Positions 23,548 through 32,572 of a stretch of 52,386 bases of DNA are shown here, one piece after another. The notes under the pieces were generated by a model. That model ran no database searches, was not told the DNA's origin, and saw nothing but the letters and a program-made list of their open reading frames with translations. Origin of the DNA: Flammeovirgaceae bacterium BBD 1991-12 (GTDB lineage Bacteria; Bacteroidota; Bacteroidia; Cytophagales; Cyclobacteriaceae). The translations under genes were made by a program, and so were the position numbers. Location: contig LYSV01000028.1 of assembly GCA_001657315.1 (NCBI GenBank), forward strand, positions 34,353-86,738, given 5' to 3'. Every line of letters starts with the position of its first letter. The stretch's first letter is position 1.

Positions 23548-25052
23548 TTTTTCCGCTTTACAAATTTTCTATAGAGATACCGGTTGATCAGTATACCCAC
23601 TACCAATACGATAGCCCATTGGGTAGCAATGGAAGCGTTGCTGTATACATCAAAAACATTCCATTGACCGGCTGCATTAAACCAGGGATATTCCGAATAC
23701 CCCTGGCTCATCCACCAGTAGATGAGGAATGCTCCAAGTCCTACGTTGAATGTAAGGGTCCAGACGAAATATTGTACTGGAATGGTCAGGTCCGAGTCCT
23801 GGTCGATAAACTCTTTCTTGAACTTCGCAGCGCCGTACTTTAGTACTGCAATCATGATCAGCAGGCCTGTAAGTATGAGCCCGATACCCCATACCCAGTC
23901 CTGATTATTGAAAACGTTCAGAGACCATGCTGAAGGGAAGCCGAAAAGAGCGCAGAATATACCGGCTCTGATGCCAGCGGTATGCCGTGTAAGTCCCATA
24001 TCCCTTAAATTACTGATAAAGAGCTCCAGCATGGGTAGCAATGAACTAAAGGCGGCCATGAAAAAGGCCAGAAAGAATATAGTGGAGAGGACAGCCCCTC
24101 CGGTAAATGTGGAAAACAATTTGGGAATAATAGTGAACATCAGCGCCTGATTACCACTTTGCAGGTAAGAAATCGCCTCTGTTTCCGTGGCCGAGAGGGC
24201 AAAAACAGCGGGTAGAACGGCCATACCAGCCATAAGAGATGCCGTGTTGTTCCCAAAACCACCAATGAATGTATTCAGCACAACATCTTCTTTGCGCCTT
24301 GAATACGAAGAAATGGTCATGATGAGTCCCCAACCCGCTCCGGTGGACCATGCCGACTGAGACAGGGCTTCGATCCAGATGGTGGGGTTGGAAAAGTGCT
24401 TTGTATCAATGAAGAACATATACTCCAGGCCTCTGATCCCGTTTTTCATGGTGAGGGCCATAGCAGTAACCAGTATCAGCAGAATAAATAAGCTGGGGAT
24501 CAGGACCTTGTTCGCTTTCTCCAGCCCCTTCTGGATGCCTTTGGTGAGCACGATGATACCAATGAAGATCGCAGCTATGTATAGAAAAACCGTCAGTACA
24601 CTACCGTTGGATACGCTGGCCCAATATTCATTCAGATATTCCGGATCTTTTTCCAGCCGCCGGGCGATGGTTGGCTCACCGGCAATGAATGATGCCAGGT
24701 TTTCCAGTGACAGCCCCAGGTAACGAAGGGCCCATCCGGTAACAACGGAATAATAGAAAGCAATCCCCAGCGTACATATGGTAATAAAGAAGCCGCCCCA
24801 GGTCATCCGTTTTCCTCCCAGGTGACCATAGGACCCAATCACACCGGACTTGTATTTCTTACCAATGGAAAACTCCGCCATCATAAGGGGAATGGACCAT
24901 GCCAGCAGAAAAAATATCCACAATATAAGGAATGCGCCGCCGTACTGCCCGGCCAGTCGGGGAAACCTCCACAGGTTGCCGGCTCCTATAGCCATTCCCA
25001 GGGAGGCCAGCACTATGCCCCAGCGATTACTGAATTCTTCCGCTTTGTTCAA
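23544..25052 (-). CDS. Sodium-dependent neurotransmitter-symporter (NSS) family transporter
   Basis: The 502-residue integral membrane protein has the LeuT fold: GIVLASLGMAIGAGNLWRFP (TM1 with sodium and substrate sites), then about 11 more helices, including the TM6 region AWSTGAGWGLIMTISSYSRRKED. These proteins take up amino acids with sodium; the particular amino acid is not predictable here. The MetS-like small subunit gene follows with an ATGA overlap. Confidence 0.92.
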   Translation of the reverse strand: MNKAEEFSNRWGIVLASLGMAIGAGNLWRFPRLAGQYGGAFLILWIFFLLAWSIPLMMAEFSIGKKYKSGVIGSYGHLGGKRMTWGGFFITICTLGIAFYYSVVTGWALRYLGLSLENLASFIAGEPTIARRLEKDPEYLNEYWASVSNGSVLTVFLYIAAIFIGIIVLTKGIQKGLEKANKVLIPSLFILLILVTAMALTMKNGIRGLEYMFFIDTKHFSNPTIWIEALSQSAWSTGAGWGLIMTISSYSRRKEDVVLNTFIGGFGNNTASLMAGMAVLPAVFALSATETEAISYLQSGNQALMFTIIPKLFSTFTGGAVLSTIFFLAFFMAAFSSLLPMLELFISNLRDMGLTRHTAGIRAGIFCALFGFPSAWSLNVFNNQDWVWGIGLILTGLLIMIAVLKYGAAKFKKEFIDQDSDLTIPVQYFVWTLTFNVGLGAFLIYWWMSQGYSEYPWFNAAGQWNVFDVYSNASIATQWAIVLVVGILINRYLYRKFVKRKK

Positions 25053-25243
25053 ATTGATATTGTCAATGTTAATGACCGATGAGTTGAGGATATGGCGTTA
25101 GGGGCGGGATACACACGACTCGTAATCCCGGGCTCCATGCTCTACGCACCATGCCCTCTGCGCAAGGCCGGTTAATAATAGACAAAAATCATGAACTTAT
25201 GAAACCCGTTTATGAACAGCGGAAGCCCTGTCCTGTTGCCGGG

Positions 25244-26848
25244 TCAGTCAAACAATTCCTCAATGGGCTGTCCGGTAGCCCCGTTGGGCAGCTTGATATC
25301 CAGCATCATGGACAATGTAGGCGCTATATCCGTTACAGGATGGTACCTCACAGAAAAGCCCGGTTTTATTCCAGTCCCATACCAAAGCATAGGCACGTGC
25401 GTATCATAGGTATAGGCAGAGCCATGAGAGGTGCCGGTTTTATTGCCGGTGGGTAGCCATCCCGGCTTCAGGGTGTAAAGCACATCACCCGATCTGCTTT
25501 GGTTGTACCCCCTTACCAGCATGCCCTTTATGCCGGAAGAGTTGTAATCCGATAGTTGTATGGTATTGGCAGAATAGCACTCTGCAACTCCTTCCTGCTG
25601 CATTAGAAGATCAGCCACTTCATCCCTGATCTTCAGGACAGAAAGCTCCCTCGCCCTGATCAGTTTGCGGTTGAGAAAAACCTGCATGTTGCTAACGTTT
25701 TCCACCCATGGGCCTTCACCGTATTTTGAGGTCAGCAGATCCTCAACCTGTTTTTTTACATCCAGGGTAAAATACCCGCTTTGTACCTTGTTATCGATCA
25801 GAAATTGTGGCACGTCCACCACTGCATGGTCAGCAGTGAGAAAAACAAGATAATTGTCACTGCCTACTGTTTTGTCCAGTTCCTTCAGCAAGGTTTCGAT
25901 ATTCCGGTCCAGCCTGAGGTAGGTGTCCTCGATTTCCACGGAATTGGGGCCAAACTTATGGCCTATATAATCTGGTGAAGAGTAGCTTATGGCCAGAAAG
26001 TCTGTGTCGTCACCCTTGCCCAATTGCTCCCCGGTTAGCGCTGCCAGCGCCAGGTCAGTCAGTATATCATTGCCAAATGGTGTGGCTGGCAAGAGACCAT
26101 ATTTCGGATCTTCCACCTTTGAAAGATCATAGGGAAATACGGGATCTTTGTCTGCCATTTTTCCTTCGTAGGGTGAGCTGTCCGGTCCGCTCTGCCGGTA
26201 AGTGTCGATATCGTAAAGCGTATTCCACGTCTGACCCAGGTATTTGTCCGCCTGCTTGTTTTTATTGAATTTCCGAACCCAATTGGGCAGGTCATCATAA
26301 TACCATGTGCTGGTAATAAAGCCTCCCGTTTCACTGTCATACCAGTAAGCATTACCGGTATGGCCTGCCGGGAAGATAGCGCCCCGGTCCTTGATAGAGA
26401 TTCCGATCACTTTCGATCTCATCTGGTTGGAAAAACGAAGCTCGTCCGTTATAGCAGTGACCAGCATATTTTTGGGAGACATTTTTCCTTTGTCTGAAGT
26501 GCTCCCCACGGTGCGTACCTCATCATCCTGGGCACAGTAAACGCCCTTCTTGCTAACATGGTCATACCATGAATTGGAAATGATACCATGTACGGCCGGA
26601 GTGGACCCCGTGTAAACAGAAGCATGGCCCGGTCCGGTATAGGTAGGCACATAATTGAAATGTGCATTTTTAAACATAAACCCCTGATCCATTAATCTCC
26701 TGAAGCCTCCGTCACCATACCGGTTTTCGAAGCGTAAAAGATACTCCTGACGCATCTGATCCACGATAATACCTACTACCAGTTTTGGTTTTTGAGCGGA
26801 TGCTGAAATGGTGACGAAAAGGACTAACGTCACAAATATATTTTTCAT
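25244..26848 (-). CDS. PafA-like alkaline phosphatase superfamily protein
   Basis: The 534-residue enzyme has a signal peptide (about 1-19, ISASA|QKP). It is then highly like the Bacteroidota PafA phosphate monoesterase: metal ligand D30 in VGIIVDQMRQEYL, nucleophile T71 in PTYTGPGHASVYTG, a GNAYWYDSETGGFITSTWY segment, FLAISYSSPDYIGHKFGP, and FLTADHAVVDVP with the second metal's ligands. Exported phosphate scavenging from organic phosphates is the likely role. It appears to be a single gene. Confidence 0.88.
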   Translation of the reverse strand: MKNIFVTLVLFVTISASAQKPKLVVGIIVDQMRQEYLLRFENRYGDGGFRRLMDQGFMFKNAHFNYVPTYTGPGHASVYTGSTPAVHGIISNSWYDHVSKKGVYCAQDDEVRTVGSTSDKGKMSPKNMLVTAITDELRFSNQMRSKVIGISIKDRGAIFPAGHTGNAYWYDSETGGFITSTWYYDDLPNWVRKFNKNKQADKYLGQTWNTLYDIDTYRQSGPDSSPYEGKMADKDPVFPYDLSKVEDPKYGLLPATPFGNDILTDLALAALTGEQLGKGDDTDFLAISYSSPDYIGHKFGPNSVEIEDTYLRLDRNIETLLKELDKTVGSDNYLVFLTADHAVVDVPQFLIDNKVQSGYFTLDVKKQVEDLLTSKYGEGPWVENVSNMQVFLNRKLIRARELSVLKIRDEVADLLMQQEGVAECYSANTIQLSDYNSSGIKGMLVRGYNQSRSGDVLYTLKPGWLPTGNKTGTSHGSAYTYDTHVPMLWYGTGIKPGFSVRYHPVTDIAPTLSMMLDIKLPNGATGQPIEELFD

Positions 26849-27071
26849 GGGGCTATTGTTTTTCGACGATGCAAGTATAACAATTAGTTAGTGATTTGTT
26901 GATTGTTGATCATGGTTGTATGCTATTTTTTGCCGACTGTCCGCAGGATTCTGTGAATGTGAGTAATTTGCCAATTGCCAACCTGAGAAGACAGCAAGAC
27001 CAAACCAAAACAAGAAACAAGAAACAAAAAATAAGAAACAAGAAACCAACAACCATCAACCAATACCCGCA
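26849..27071. repeat. Low-complexity A/C-rich spacer
   Basis: The stretch 26995-27065 repeats the pattern ACAAGAAACA / AACCAA with no open frame. Such AAC-rich tracts occur in Bacteroidota intergenic DNA. It lies between the phosphatase and the WG-repeat gene, whose 3' end it borders. Confidence 0.6.
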
Positions 27072-29666
27072 TCATTTATCACAATAGATCATATCATAAT
27101 CTGCCGATTCAAAAGCCTGCTTGCGAATCACCTGTCCGTCCTGATCATAGTAGATCACTACGTAAAACTCTGCCTCGGAAATATGCTTTTCAGTGAAGTA
27201 AACGGGCCGGCCTTTTTTGCCAATGTTTACAATATCGTTGAAGCTTTGTGGTATGATCTCTCCCCTTATGTTGCTAAGCACACCGTACCCGTTTTCTCCC
27301 AGGGTTATGATCACGATCTCCTGCTCCGATTTCTCTACATAGGTAAACGACCGGATACCTTCACCTGGCAGTCGCTTTTCCTTAATGTTGTAAAAGTCCC
27401 ATTGTCCATCGAGATTGACCAGAGCTACCGAATCCGTCCAGTAGGCGATCTCCTGATATGCGAATTCAGAAAGCGCTTTACCTTCCCCATCGATCAGCCC
27501 CCATTGGCCATCCTTTTGACCTGTAAATACCCCGGGGCCGTAGGGTTCAACCCTCCTGTCATATTCCGTGGGGATAAACACTTCTTTTTTTTCGGAGAAC
27601 AAGCCAAACTTCTTTCCTTTCAGCAGCGAAACACAGCCGTCTTCATAATTACCAATGGCATCATACCTTGCATTAAGAAGTTTACCCTTCTTCGAGTAGA
27701 GCCCTTTTTTATTCTTTTGTGTGAAAATGATGTATTCACCAAGAGCACTCAGCTTTTCTGATCCTGCCGGCATAATTTTATTACCTTCATGGTCAATGAT
27801 CATTGTCCCTTCGGCTGACTTCACCTGTACGAATTCACCGGAGTGACCATTGAATGAAAGAAGCAAAACCTCGTCTTCCTGACCTATCACCAGGGTGTCG
27901 CTATTACTGGTAAACAAAAGCGTAGTGTCTTTTTTGACAGCCAATGCGAAGTAGCTCCCCAGTAACCGGATATCATCCAGTTCGTCAGCCACTTTTACAT
28001 AGTTCACGGTTTTTAGCAGATCCCATGTAGAATCATTCCTCACACTCAGCCAGGTAGCATTATAGTCCAGTTCATCAAAGGGCTTCTGATTGACCGGTTG
28101 AAATGAATCATTGATCACGCTGAAACCTTCCTCATCACTGATCACATAGCCATAAGGTAAAAAACTGATCTCCTGTTGTTTGAAGGGTATAAGCTCATTC
28201 AATTGCTCATCATACACCACCTCTCCATCGTTAGACTGTAGCCAGAGCTTTCCGTTTTCCAGTAACTCATATTCGCTGAACAGCATTTGAAACTTAAGGG
28301 GATCTTTGTCCGCAGCCGCCACCAGCTTGCGGCCGATCTTCACGTCCAGTAATCCGTCTTTTTCAAAGATCAGAAAATTATCTACCGCCTGAATGTTATC
28401 AAACTGAGGTTTGGCCAGCAGTATCCCTGAAATGGTCCTCAGGCCCCATCTACCGCCCTTTTTAAAAATTACAAATTTTCCCTTCAGCAAAGCAGCGTCT
28501 TCATACGTTGCCTTTAATATGATGGTTCCGGACTTGTGGGTCAGTCCATAGCCCTGTTTGCTTTTTACTTTCAGGACACCGCTGCCCAGATCCTCAGCCT
28601 GTGTGACCTTTGAGGTGATTTTGACCCCGTCCAGGCCTACCACGTGGTTATCCAGCAAAGCAAAATCCTGGTCTGAAACAGTGCACAGGTACTCGTCGCT
28701 TATAGTCTTATAGTCAGGGTCCAGTATGACATTGCCATCCGTATCCATCAGGCCATACCTACGGTTTTCGAGAAATGGCAGGAAGGGCCGGTGGGCTGTC
28801 TTCACCCGTTCCAGGGAGTCGGACGAAAGCTTTTCAGGGTATGCTGAAAGCCTTTCTTGCTCCTTCATAAGGTGGTATAGAAAATCACGGGCCTTTTTGG
28901 TCAGATGGCTTTGCGGATACTCTCTGATGAACTTCAGGTATCCTTCTTCGGTATGTTTAGCCGTCATGACCTGGTATATTCTGGCTTCGGCTTCCCGGCG
29001 GTACGGTGTAGTAGGGTGCTCCTTTAAAAACCGTTGGTAGCTTTTCATTTTGCCATCGGCAGTACTTTTGTCAAAAAAGAGTTTTTCATAGCGTTTTTTG
29101 GCTTCGGAAAACTGATCCGCCTGTGGATATTTATCCATGAAATCAAGATAGGCCTGGTAGCTGTTCACTTTCAGCGCTGTTTCAAAGGCACGGGCATTGC
29201 GTTGCTGAATGGCGCTGCTTTCAAATCTGGACCCATCGAAGTGTTCGAGGTAAAAAAGATATGCCCTTTCGGAATTCTCCTTTTGCGCACGACCCCAGGC
29301 CAGGCTGTCCAGATCATTTTTTAACTGATCCATCTCTACCCTGCCTGCGTAGATCCTTGCCAGGCTTTCCTTTTCTTTGAGTTCGAGGCTGTCAAAACCA
29401 TCCCTGGCCAGGTTCACATACCTGTACGATGAGTCAATGCTCTGGAGGGGGTAGGAGGTTTTGAACCAAAGCTCCGCCTTAAGATACCATGCACCAGGAT
29501 ATACGCTGTCCTTGTCAAAGGCCTTATTGATCAGCTCCTCGACCTTATCGAATTCTTCCTTTTCCAACATTTTAAACCCGCGTTTGATCAGACTTACCTG
29601 CGCAGAAGTGGAAAAAGTGATAAATAGCCACGTAATAGTAAAAATAATGCGTATCATACCCAACAT
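27072..29666 (-). CDS. WG-repeat (beta-propeller-like) exported protein
   Basis: ATG 29666 opens MLGMIRIIFTITWLFITFSTSAQ, a signal peptide; ATG 29696 is a longer alternative. Reading further upstream only translates the tRNA antisense. The about 864-residue protein has an N-terminal region with helical, TPR-like repeats (about 30-280), then many WG-type repeats (for example RYGLMDTDGNVILDPDYKTIS, GYGLTHKSGTIILKATYEDA, RWGLRTISGILLAKPQFDNI) to about residue 820. It is predicted to be periplasmic or surface located. Ligands are unknown. Confidence 0.8.
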   Translation of the reverse strand: MLGMIRIIFTITWLFITFSTSAQVSLIKRGFKMLEKEEFDKVEELINKAFDKDSVYPGAWYLKAELWFKTSYPLQSIDSSYRYVNLARDGFDSLELKEKESLARIYAGRVEMDQLKNDLDSLAWGRAQKENSERAYLFYLEHFDGSRFESSAIQQRNARAFETALKVNSYQAYLDFMDKYPQADQFSEAKKRYEKLFFDKSTADGKMKSYQRFLKEHPTTPYRREAEARIYQVMTAKHTEEGYLKFIREYPQSHLTKKARDFLYHLMKEQERLSAYPEKLSSDSLERVKTAHRPFLPFLENRRYGLMDTDGNVILDPDYKTISDEYLCTVSDQDFALLDNHVVGLDGVKITSKVTQAEDLGSGVLKVKSKQGYGLTHKSGTIILKATYEDAALLKGKFVIFKKGGRWGLRTISGILLAKPQFDNIQAVDNFLIFEKDGLLDVKIGRKLVAAADKDPLKFQMLFSEYELLENGKLWLQSNDGEVVYDEQLNELIPFKQQEISFLPYGYVISDEEGFSVINDSFQPVNQKPFDELDYNATWLSVRNDSTWDLLKTVNYVKVADELDDIRLLGSYFALAVKKDTTLLFTSNSDTLVIGQEDEVLLLSFNGHSGEFVQVKSAEGTMIIDHEGNKIMPAGSEKLSALGEYIIFTQKNKKGLYSKKGKLLNARYDAIGNYEDGCVSLLKGKKFGLFSEKKEVFIPTEYDRRVEPYGPGVFTGQKDGQWGLIDGEGKALSEFAYQEIAYWTDSVALVNLDGQWDFYNIKEKRLPGEGIRSFTYVEKSEQEIVIITLGENGYGVLSNIRGEIIPQSFNDIVNIGKKGRPVYFTEKHISEAEFYVVIYYDQDGQVIRKQAFESADYDMIYCDK

Positions 29667-29788
29667 GGATCTGCCCGACAATGATATGGAATTCATACCA
29701 ATGGAGTAAACGAAATTTAATGAGATTACAGTTGGTCGTCTTTTCCAATTATTGATTAATATTGCAGTCCGGTTTAAAATACCTGTTT

Positions 29789-29863
29789 CGGGATGTAGCG
29801 CAGCCCGGTTAGCGCACCACTTTAGGGTAGTGGGGGCCGCTGGTTCGAATCCAGTCATCCCGA
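29789..29863 (+). tRNA. tRNA-Pro, anticodon AGG
   Basis: Complete cloverleaf: acceptor CGGGATG/CATCCCG with A73; D-stem GCGC/GCGC; anticodon stem CCACT/AGTGG with loop TTAGGGT, so positions 34-36 read AGG and G37 follows; variable loop GGGCC; T-stem GCTGG/CCAGT with loop TTCGAAT. CCA is not encoded. C1-G72 with A73 and G37 is characteristic of proline tRNA. An A34 proline anticodon is uncommon in bacteria, which usually use TGG, GGG or CGG. The 3' end is duplicated at 30018-30034. Confidence 0.9.
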
Positions 29864-29867
29864 CAAG

Positions 29868-29897
29868 AGCAGAGACTATGAAGGTTTCTGCTTTTTA
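29868..29897 (+). terminator. Terminator after the tRNA
   Basis: AGCAGAGAC pairs with GTTTCTGCT (one G-T wobble) around a seven-base loop and is followed by TTTTTAT. It begins five bases after the tRNA 3' end. Confidence 0.75.
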
Positions 29898-30017
29898 TAT
29901 TTTAAGGGTCTGCACTTTCGGTTCAGACTGGATGAGAACCGGCCGGGGCAGGCGGTTCGAAATCGAAGCGTAGCGGAGATTCACGAGGGGTAGTGCGGCA
30001 TGGTTTTGGGTATGAGT

Positions 30018-30034
30018 AATCCAGTCATCCCGAC
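30018..30034 (+). repeat. Duplicate of the tRNA-Pro 3' end
   Basis: AATCCAGTCATCCCGAC is identical to 29848-29864, the last bases of the tRNA plus one. Exact 3'-end copies near tRNA genes are classical marks of integrase-mediated insertion (attachment-site duplication). Only 153 bp without a gene lie between the copies, so any element is gone. A second hairpin terminator follows directly. Confidence 0.7.
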
Positions 30035-30037
30035 CGT

Positions 30038-30075
30038 GCCCGCTGTAGCCTGTAAGGCGAAGGCGGGCTTTTTTA
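30038..30075 (+). terminator. Second terminator behind the tRNA fragment
   Basis: GCCCGC pairs with GCGGGC, with an inner GCCT-GTA-AGGC stem, followed by TTTTTTATT. It follows the duplicated tRNA end four bases later, in the same arrangement as the real tRNA and its terminator. Confidence 0.75.
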
Positions 30076-30246
30076 TTGATATCTCTAACAATTTCAACGT
30101 CGTCAGAAACCAGAACCGCAAATTCATCTCCACCGTGTTTTCTTTTAACCCCAAATAACTTATTGGTGCCATTTTGCGCTGGCGTTAACATCCTTTACTG
30201 CTATGATTGGGTCTATTTTAAACCTTGCGTCTTTCTTTGTTGTTAA
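30075..30246 (-). pseudogene. Fragment of a VOC (glyoxalase/bleomycin-resistance) family gene
   Basis: Two adjacent frames join into one VOC-like sequence: DARFKIDPIIAVKDVNASAKWHQ ends at a stop. One frame over it resumes with NKLFGVKRKHGGDEFAVLVSDDVEIV. Together they give the VOC signature of a VKDVxASxxWYQxxFG helix followed by a GGDEFAVLVS strand. The start codon is missing, an in-frame stop lies upstream, and the 3' part is cut at the terminator next to the duplicated tRNA end. It is a decayed remnant. Confidence 0.6.
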
Positions 30247-30260
30247 TTCGGGTGCTTAAG

Positions 30261-30695
30261 TCATTCCAGAACTCTTCTAAGATAATTTACCTGCCCCAGA
30301 TGGTAATTCAAGTGCAATGCGAGCTGGGTTAGCACGTAACAATTGGAACGCCTCGCGCCATCAAAAATCAATGGATATTCAGATTTCATTTCCACATTTT
30401 TCAGAACTTCCAAAATCATTGAGATGAGTTTTTCCAATTCTGCCACTAACTCACCTCTTTTTACATCTTTTTGTAGAAAATCTTGCCCACAATCCCAGAC
30501 ATAGCCTGTTTGACCTAGCTGGGTACCGATGAGATAATTGCAACCTCCGATGATGTGTAAAGCAAGATTGCCAGATGAGTTTTTAATCGAACCATGAGTT
30601 TTCCAAAGGTTCCCTTCATCTTGAAATAGATTGATCTCTTCGATAAATTTCCGAAGATCACGTTCGTAGAATTGAGCTAATAAATGGGTCATCAC
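30261..30695 (-). CDS. DinB/YfiT-like four-helix protein (DUF1572-type)
   Basis: The 144-residue helical protein has the DinB-superfamily metal-binding pattern: a His in SGNLALHIIGGCNYLIG and, in the last helix, TQLALHLNYHLGQVNYLRR with two His residues. It resembles DUF1572 members, putative metal-dependent enzymes related to thiol-transferases. The substrate is unknown. It neighbours a second, broken DinB-like gene, suggesting old duplication or a cluster in decay. Confidence 0.75.
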   Translation of the reverse strand: MMTHLLAQFYERDLRKFIEEINLFQDEGNLWKTHGSIKNSSGNLALHIIGGCNYLIGTQLGQTGYVWDCGQDFLQKDVKRGELVAELEKLISMILEVLKNVEMKSEYPLIFDGARRSNCYVLTQLALHLNYHLGQVNYLRRVLE

Positions 30696-30763
30696 TACTT
30701 CTGTATGGCTAAGATGTAAACTAAAAATTTGAATTTATACAAATTATAACTAACCATAAATCT

Positions 30764-31279
30764 TTATTGGGCTTTATTAATTAATGCCTTTTCAATCCTT
30801 TTCTGTTGCCTGAAGTGGTGCCTGCAATGCATTTCAGCATATTGTAACCATTCTATCTGCTGTAAAAAAGCCGTGACCTGGATGTTCCGACTTGCCTTTT
30901 GAGGAGCTGTTTAAAATTTTACAGACTAATCTGGCCATCTCTACCTAAGATCGTCTGTTTTTTGAAGCAATTCTTCAGGAGGTGTAGGTTGTGTAGGTTC
31001 GTCCATTTCCTTAGGGCCTTTGAAGCGTTGATCGGGAAAGCTGTTTTGCCTGAACCACCGGCTTATCATCTCGTTTTTTGATTTATCATCATTTTCTGAA
31101 ACATTCAAGGCCTTCTCTGCCTGAGAAAAATACCATTTTGACTCAATGATCACATGATTGATTACCTGGCCAACAGAGCAGCTTGTTGGATCCGGTTGCA
31201 CACGCAGGTAGTTGATGTCAAACTGTTGAACAATGGATTTCCAGTGTTGAAAGTCGGTTCTGAAGTTTTTGGATAGCAC
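30764..31279 (-). pseudogene. Broken DinB-family gene with two frameshifts
   Basis: The first 112 residues read from a GTG (31279): FRTDFQHWKSIVQQFDINYL and SVGQVINHVIIESKWYFSQAEK fit a DinB N-terminal half, ending KTDDLR and a stop. The expected middle, MARLVCKILNSSSKGKSEHPGHGFF, appears one frame over. The C-terminal helix, QQIEWLQYAEMHCRHHFRQQKRIEKALI, is back in another frame and ends at 30764. At least two indels therefore break a DinB-like protein. A sequencing error is possible but two in one gene is less likely. Confidence 0.65.
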
Positions 31280-31607
31280 GGATAGTCATCACTCACCCTA
31301 TTCCTCGATCAAACCCAGAGTCGCCTGTAAGGGACTCTGAGCTTCATGACTGCCACCAATCAATGTGCTGAATTCCTGGTTCCGGTTTTTAAGATCCGGC
31401 TCGTCCTTTTTTATGCCATTTCCGTACCCCTGTCCATTGAGGTGGGACCTATTAAAGCAGTTTCGGACAGGTGTTATTGTTTAGGGCAGATTACCGGAGC
31501 ACAAGGTATGTTGCAATAACCATATGACATTCGGATGATGGGATCTGAAATGCTCATGACGAAACATGATAAGCCATTAATGTAAGACATACCAACAGGC
31601 CCATTCA
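31280..31607. other. 328-bp gene-free stretch with a duplicated segment
   Basis: No open gene. A stem CAGAGTC/GACTCTG lies near 31316-31339, and bases 31321-31381 closely match 37061-37120 (listed separately). The SMR transporter gene ends at 31608. Confidence 0.5.
31321..31381. repeat. Dispersed direct repeat A (partner at 37061)
   Basis: CCTGTAAGGGACTCTGAGC, then CACCAATCAATGTGCTGAATT, closely match 37061-37120 over about 60 bp with a handful of substitutions. It marks the left border of the SMR-to-AraC cluster. Confidence 0.75.
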
Positions 31608-31937
31608 TCAACTGGAAAGTGTTTTTGAAAATGCCTGCACGATCACCACGCCGAAAATGATGAGAAGCATACCAATAATGGCAGGGGTATCTAATTTTTG
31701 ATGGAAGCGAAAGTAGCCCACCAAAGCAACCAGTAATATCCCCACCCCGGCCCATACAGCGTAGGCAATACCCATAGGAATTTGCTTCAAAGCCAGTGAC
31801 AGAAAATAAAAGGTGATGCCATAGCCAATAACCGTAATCACAGAAGGTACAAGCCTGGTAAAGCCTGAACTCTCTTTAAGAGATGAGGTGGCAATAATTT
31901 CACCGACTATCGCGATGATCAGGTAGATCCATTTCAT
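31608..31937 (-). CDS. Small multidrug resistance (SMR) family transporter
   Basis: The 109-residue protein has four transmembrane helices and the SMR glutamate E13 in IAIVGEIIATSSLKES, plus the YAVWAGVGIL signature of the third helix. Members exchange protons for quaternary ammonium compounds, or guanidinium in the SugE branch; the loop features here fit the QacE/EmrE branch. ATG (31937) overlaps the azoreductase stop by four bases, so these genes form an operon. Confidence 0.9.
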   Translation of the reverse strand: MKWIYLIIAIVGEIIATSSLKESSGFTRLVPSVITVIGYGITFYFLSLALKQIPMGIAYAVWAGVGILLVALVGYFRFHQKLDTPAIIGMLLIIFGVVIVQAFSKTLSS

Positions 31938-32572
31938 GAGGCTGCAGATTTAAATCTCAGATGGGCTACCGTATGGATGATCTCCTTTTTTGCTTTCTCA
32001 ACAGCCATCTCCTTCGCTTCAGGACCGTAATATTGGGTGGGCTCTGCTTTAATGCAGGTAAGGACTGTGATCCCGATGTATTCGAGGATGGATGTGAGGT
32101 AGGGGACAACAAAATCAAAATGCGCTGTACCTTCTTCTTTGGTGTATTTGCCTCCCCGGGAATTGATCACTATGGCCTTTACTCCTGAAAGCAAACCACT
32201 GTCTCCGTTTTCATCAGAGGTGAAAGTTTGACCGAAGATCACGATGTGATCAATGAAAGTTTTTAGCGCAGATGGAATAGAGAAGTTGTACATCGGCACT
32301 CCAATGACCATCAGCTCGCAGTTCTTTATCCGTTTGATCAGACTGCTCGACTCAGCCAGCAACTCAATTTGCTCCGCAGTGCGGTCACTTTCTTTGGTAC
32401 GCAAGGCATTTTGGAAGCCCTGAGTGATATGTGGCGGAGGGTTTTCCGTCAAATCCAGTCTGTCTATAGTAATTTCATGTGCCCCCGATACCCGATCGAC
32501 AAGGAACTGTGAAAGCATTCTGGAAACGGAACGCTCCTTTCTCATACTGGAATCAATGTGAAGGACTCTCAT
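31934..32572 (-). CDS. azoR: FMN-dependent NADH-azoreductase
   Basis: The 212-residue flavodoxin-fold enzyme shows MRVLHIDSSMRKERSVSRM (FMN phosphate loop), VIGVPMYNFSIPSALKTFIDHIV (flavin site) and SRGGKYTKE. It reduces azo dyes and quinones with NADH. ATG overlaps the DoxX-like gene's stop and its own stop overlaps the SMR gene start, giving a coupled run of three genes downstream of an outer-membrane protein gene. Confidence 0.93.
   Translation of the reverse strand: MRVLHIDSSMRKERSVSRMLSQFLVDRVSGAHEITIDRLDLTENPPPHITQGFQNALRTKESDRTAEQIELLAESSSLIKRIKNCELMVIGVPMYNFSIPSALKTFIDHIVIFGQTFTSDENGDSGLLSGVKAIVINSRGGKYTKEEGTAHFDFVVPYLTSILEYIGITVLTCIKAEPTQYYGPEAKEMAVEKAKKEIIHTVAHLRFKSAAS

Noticed and set aside
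29697-29858. N-terminal extension of the WG-repeat gene (TGFEPAAPTTLKWC...)
   Set aside because: This peptide is the antisense translation of the tRNA gene; the real start is downstream at a signal peptide.
30075-30190. GGDEF domain of a diguanylate cyclase (KHGGDEFAVLV)
   Set aside because: The neighbouring frame supplies VKDVNASAKWHQ directly before it, which fits a VOC-family protein; GGDEF here is coincidental.
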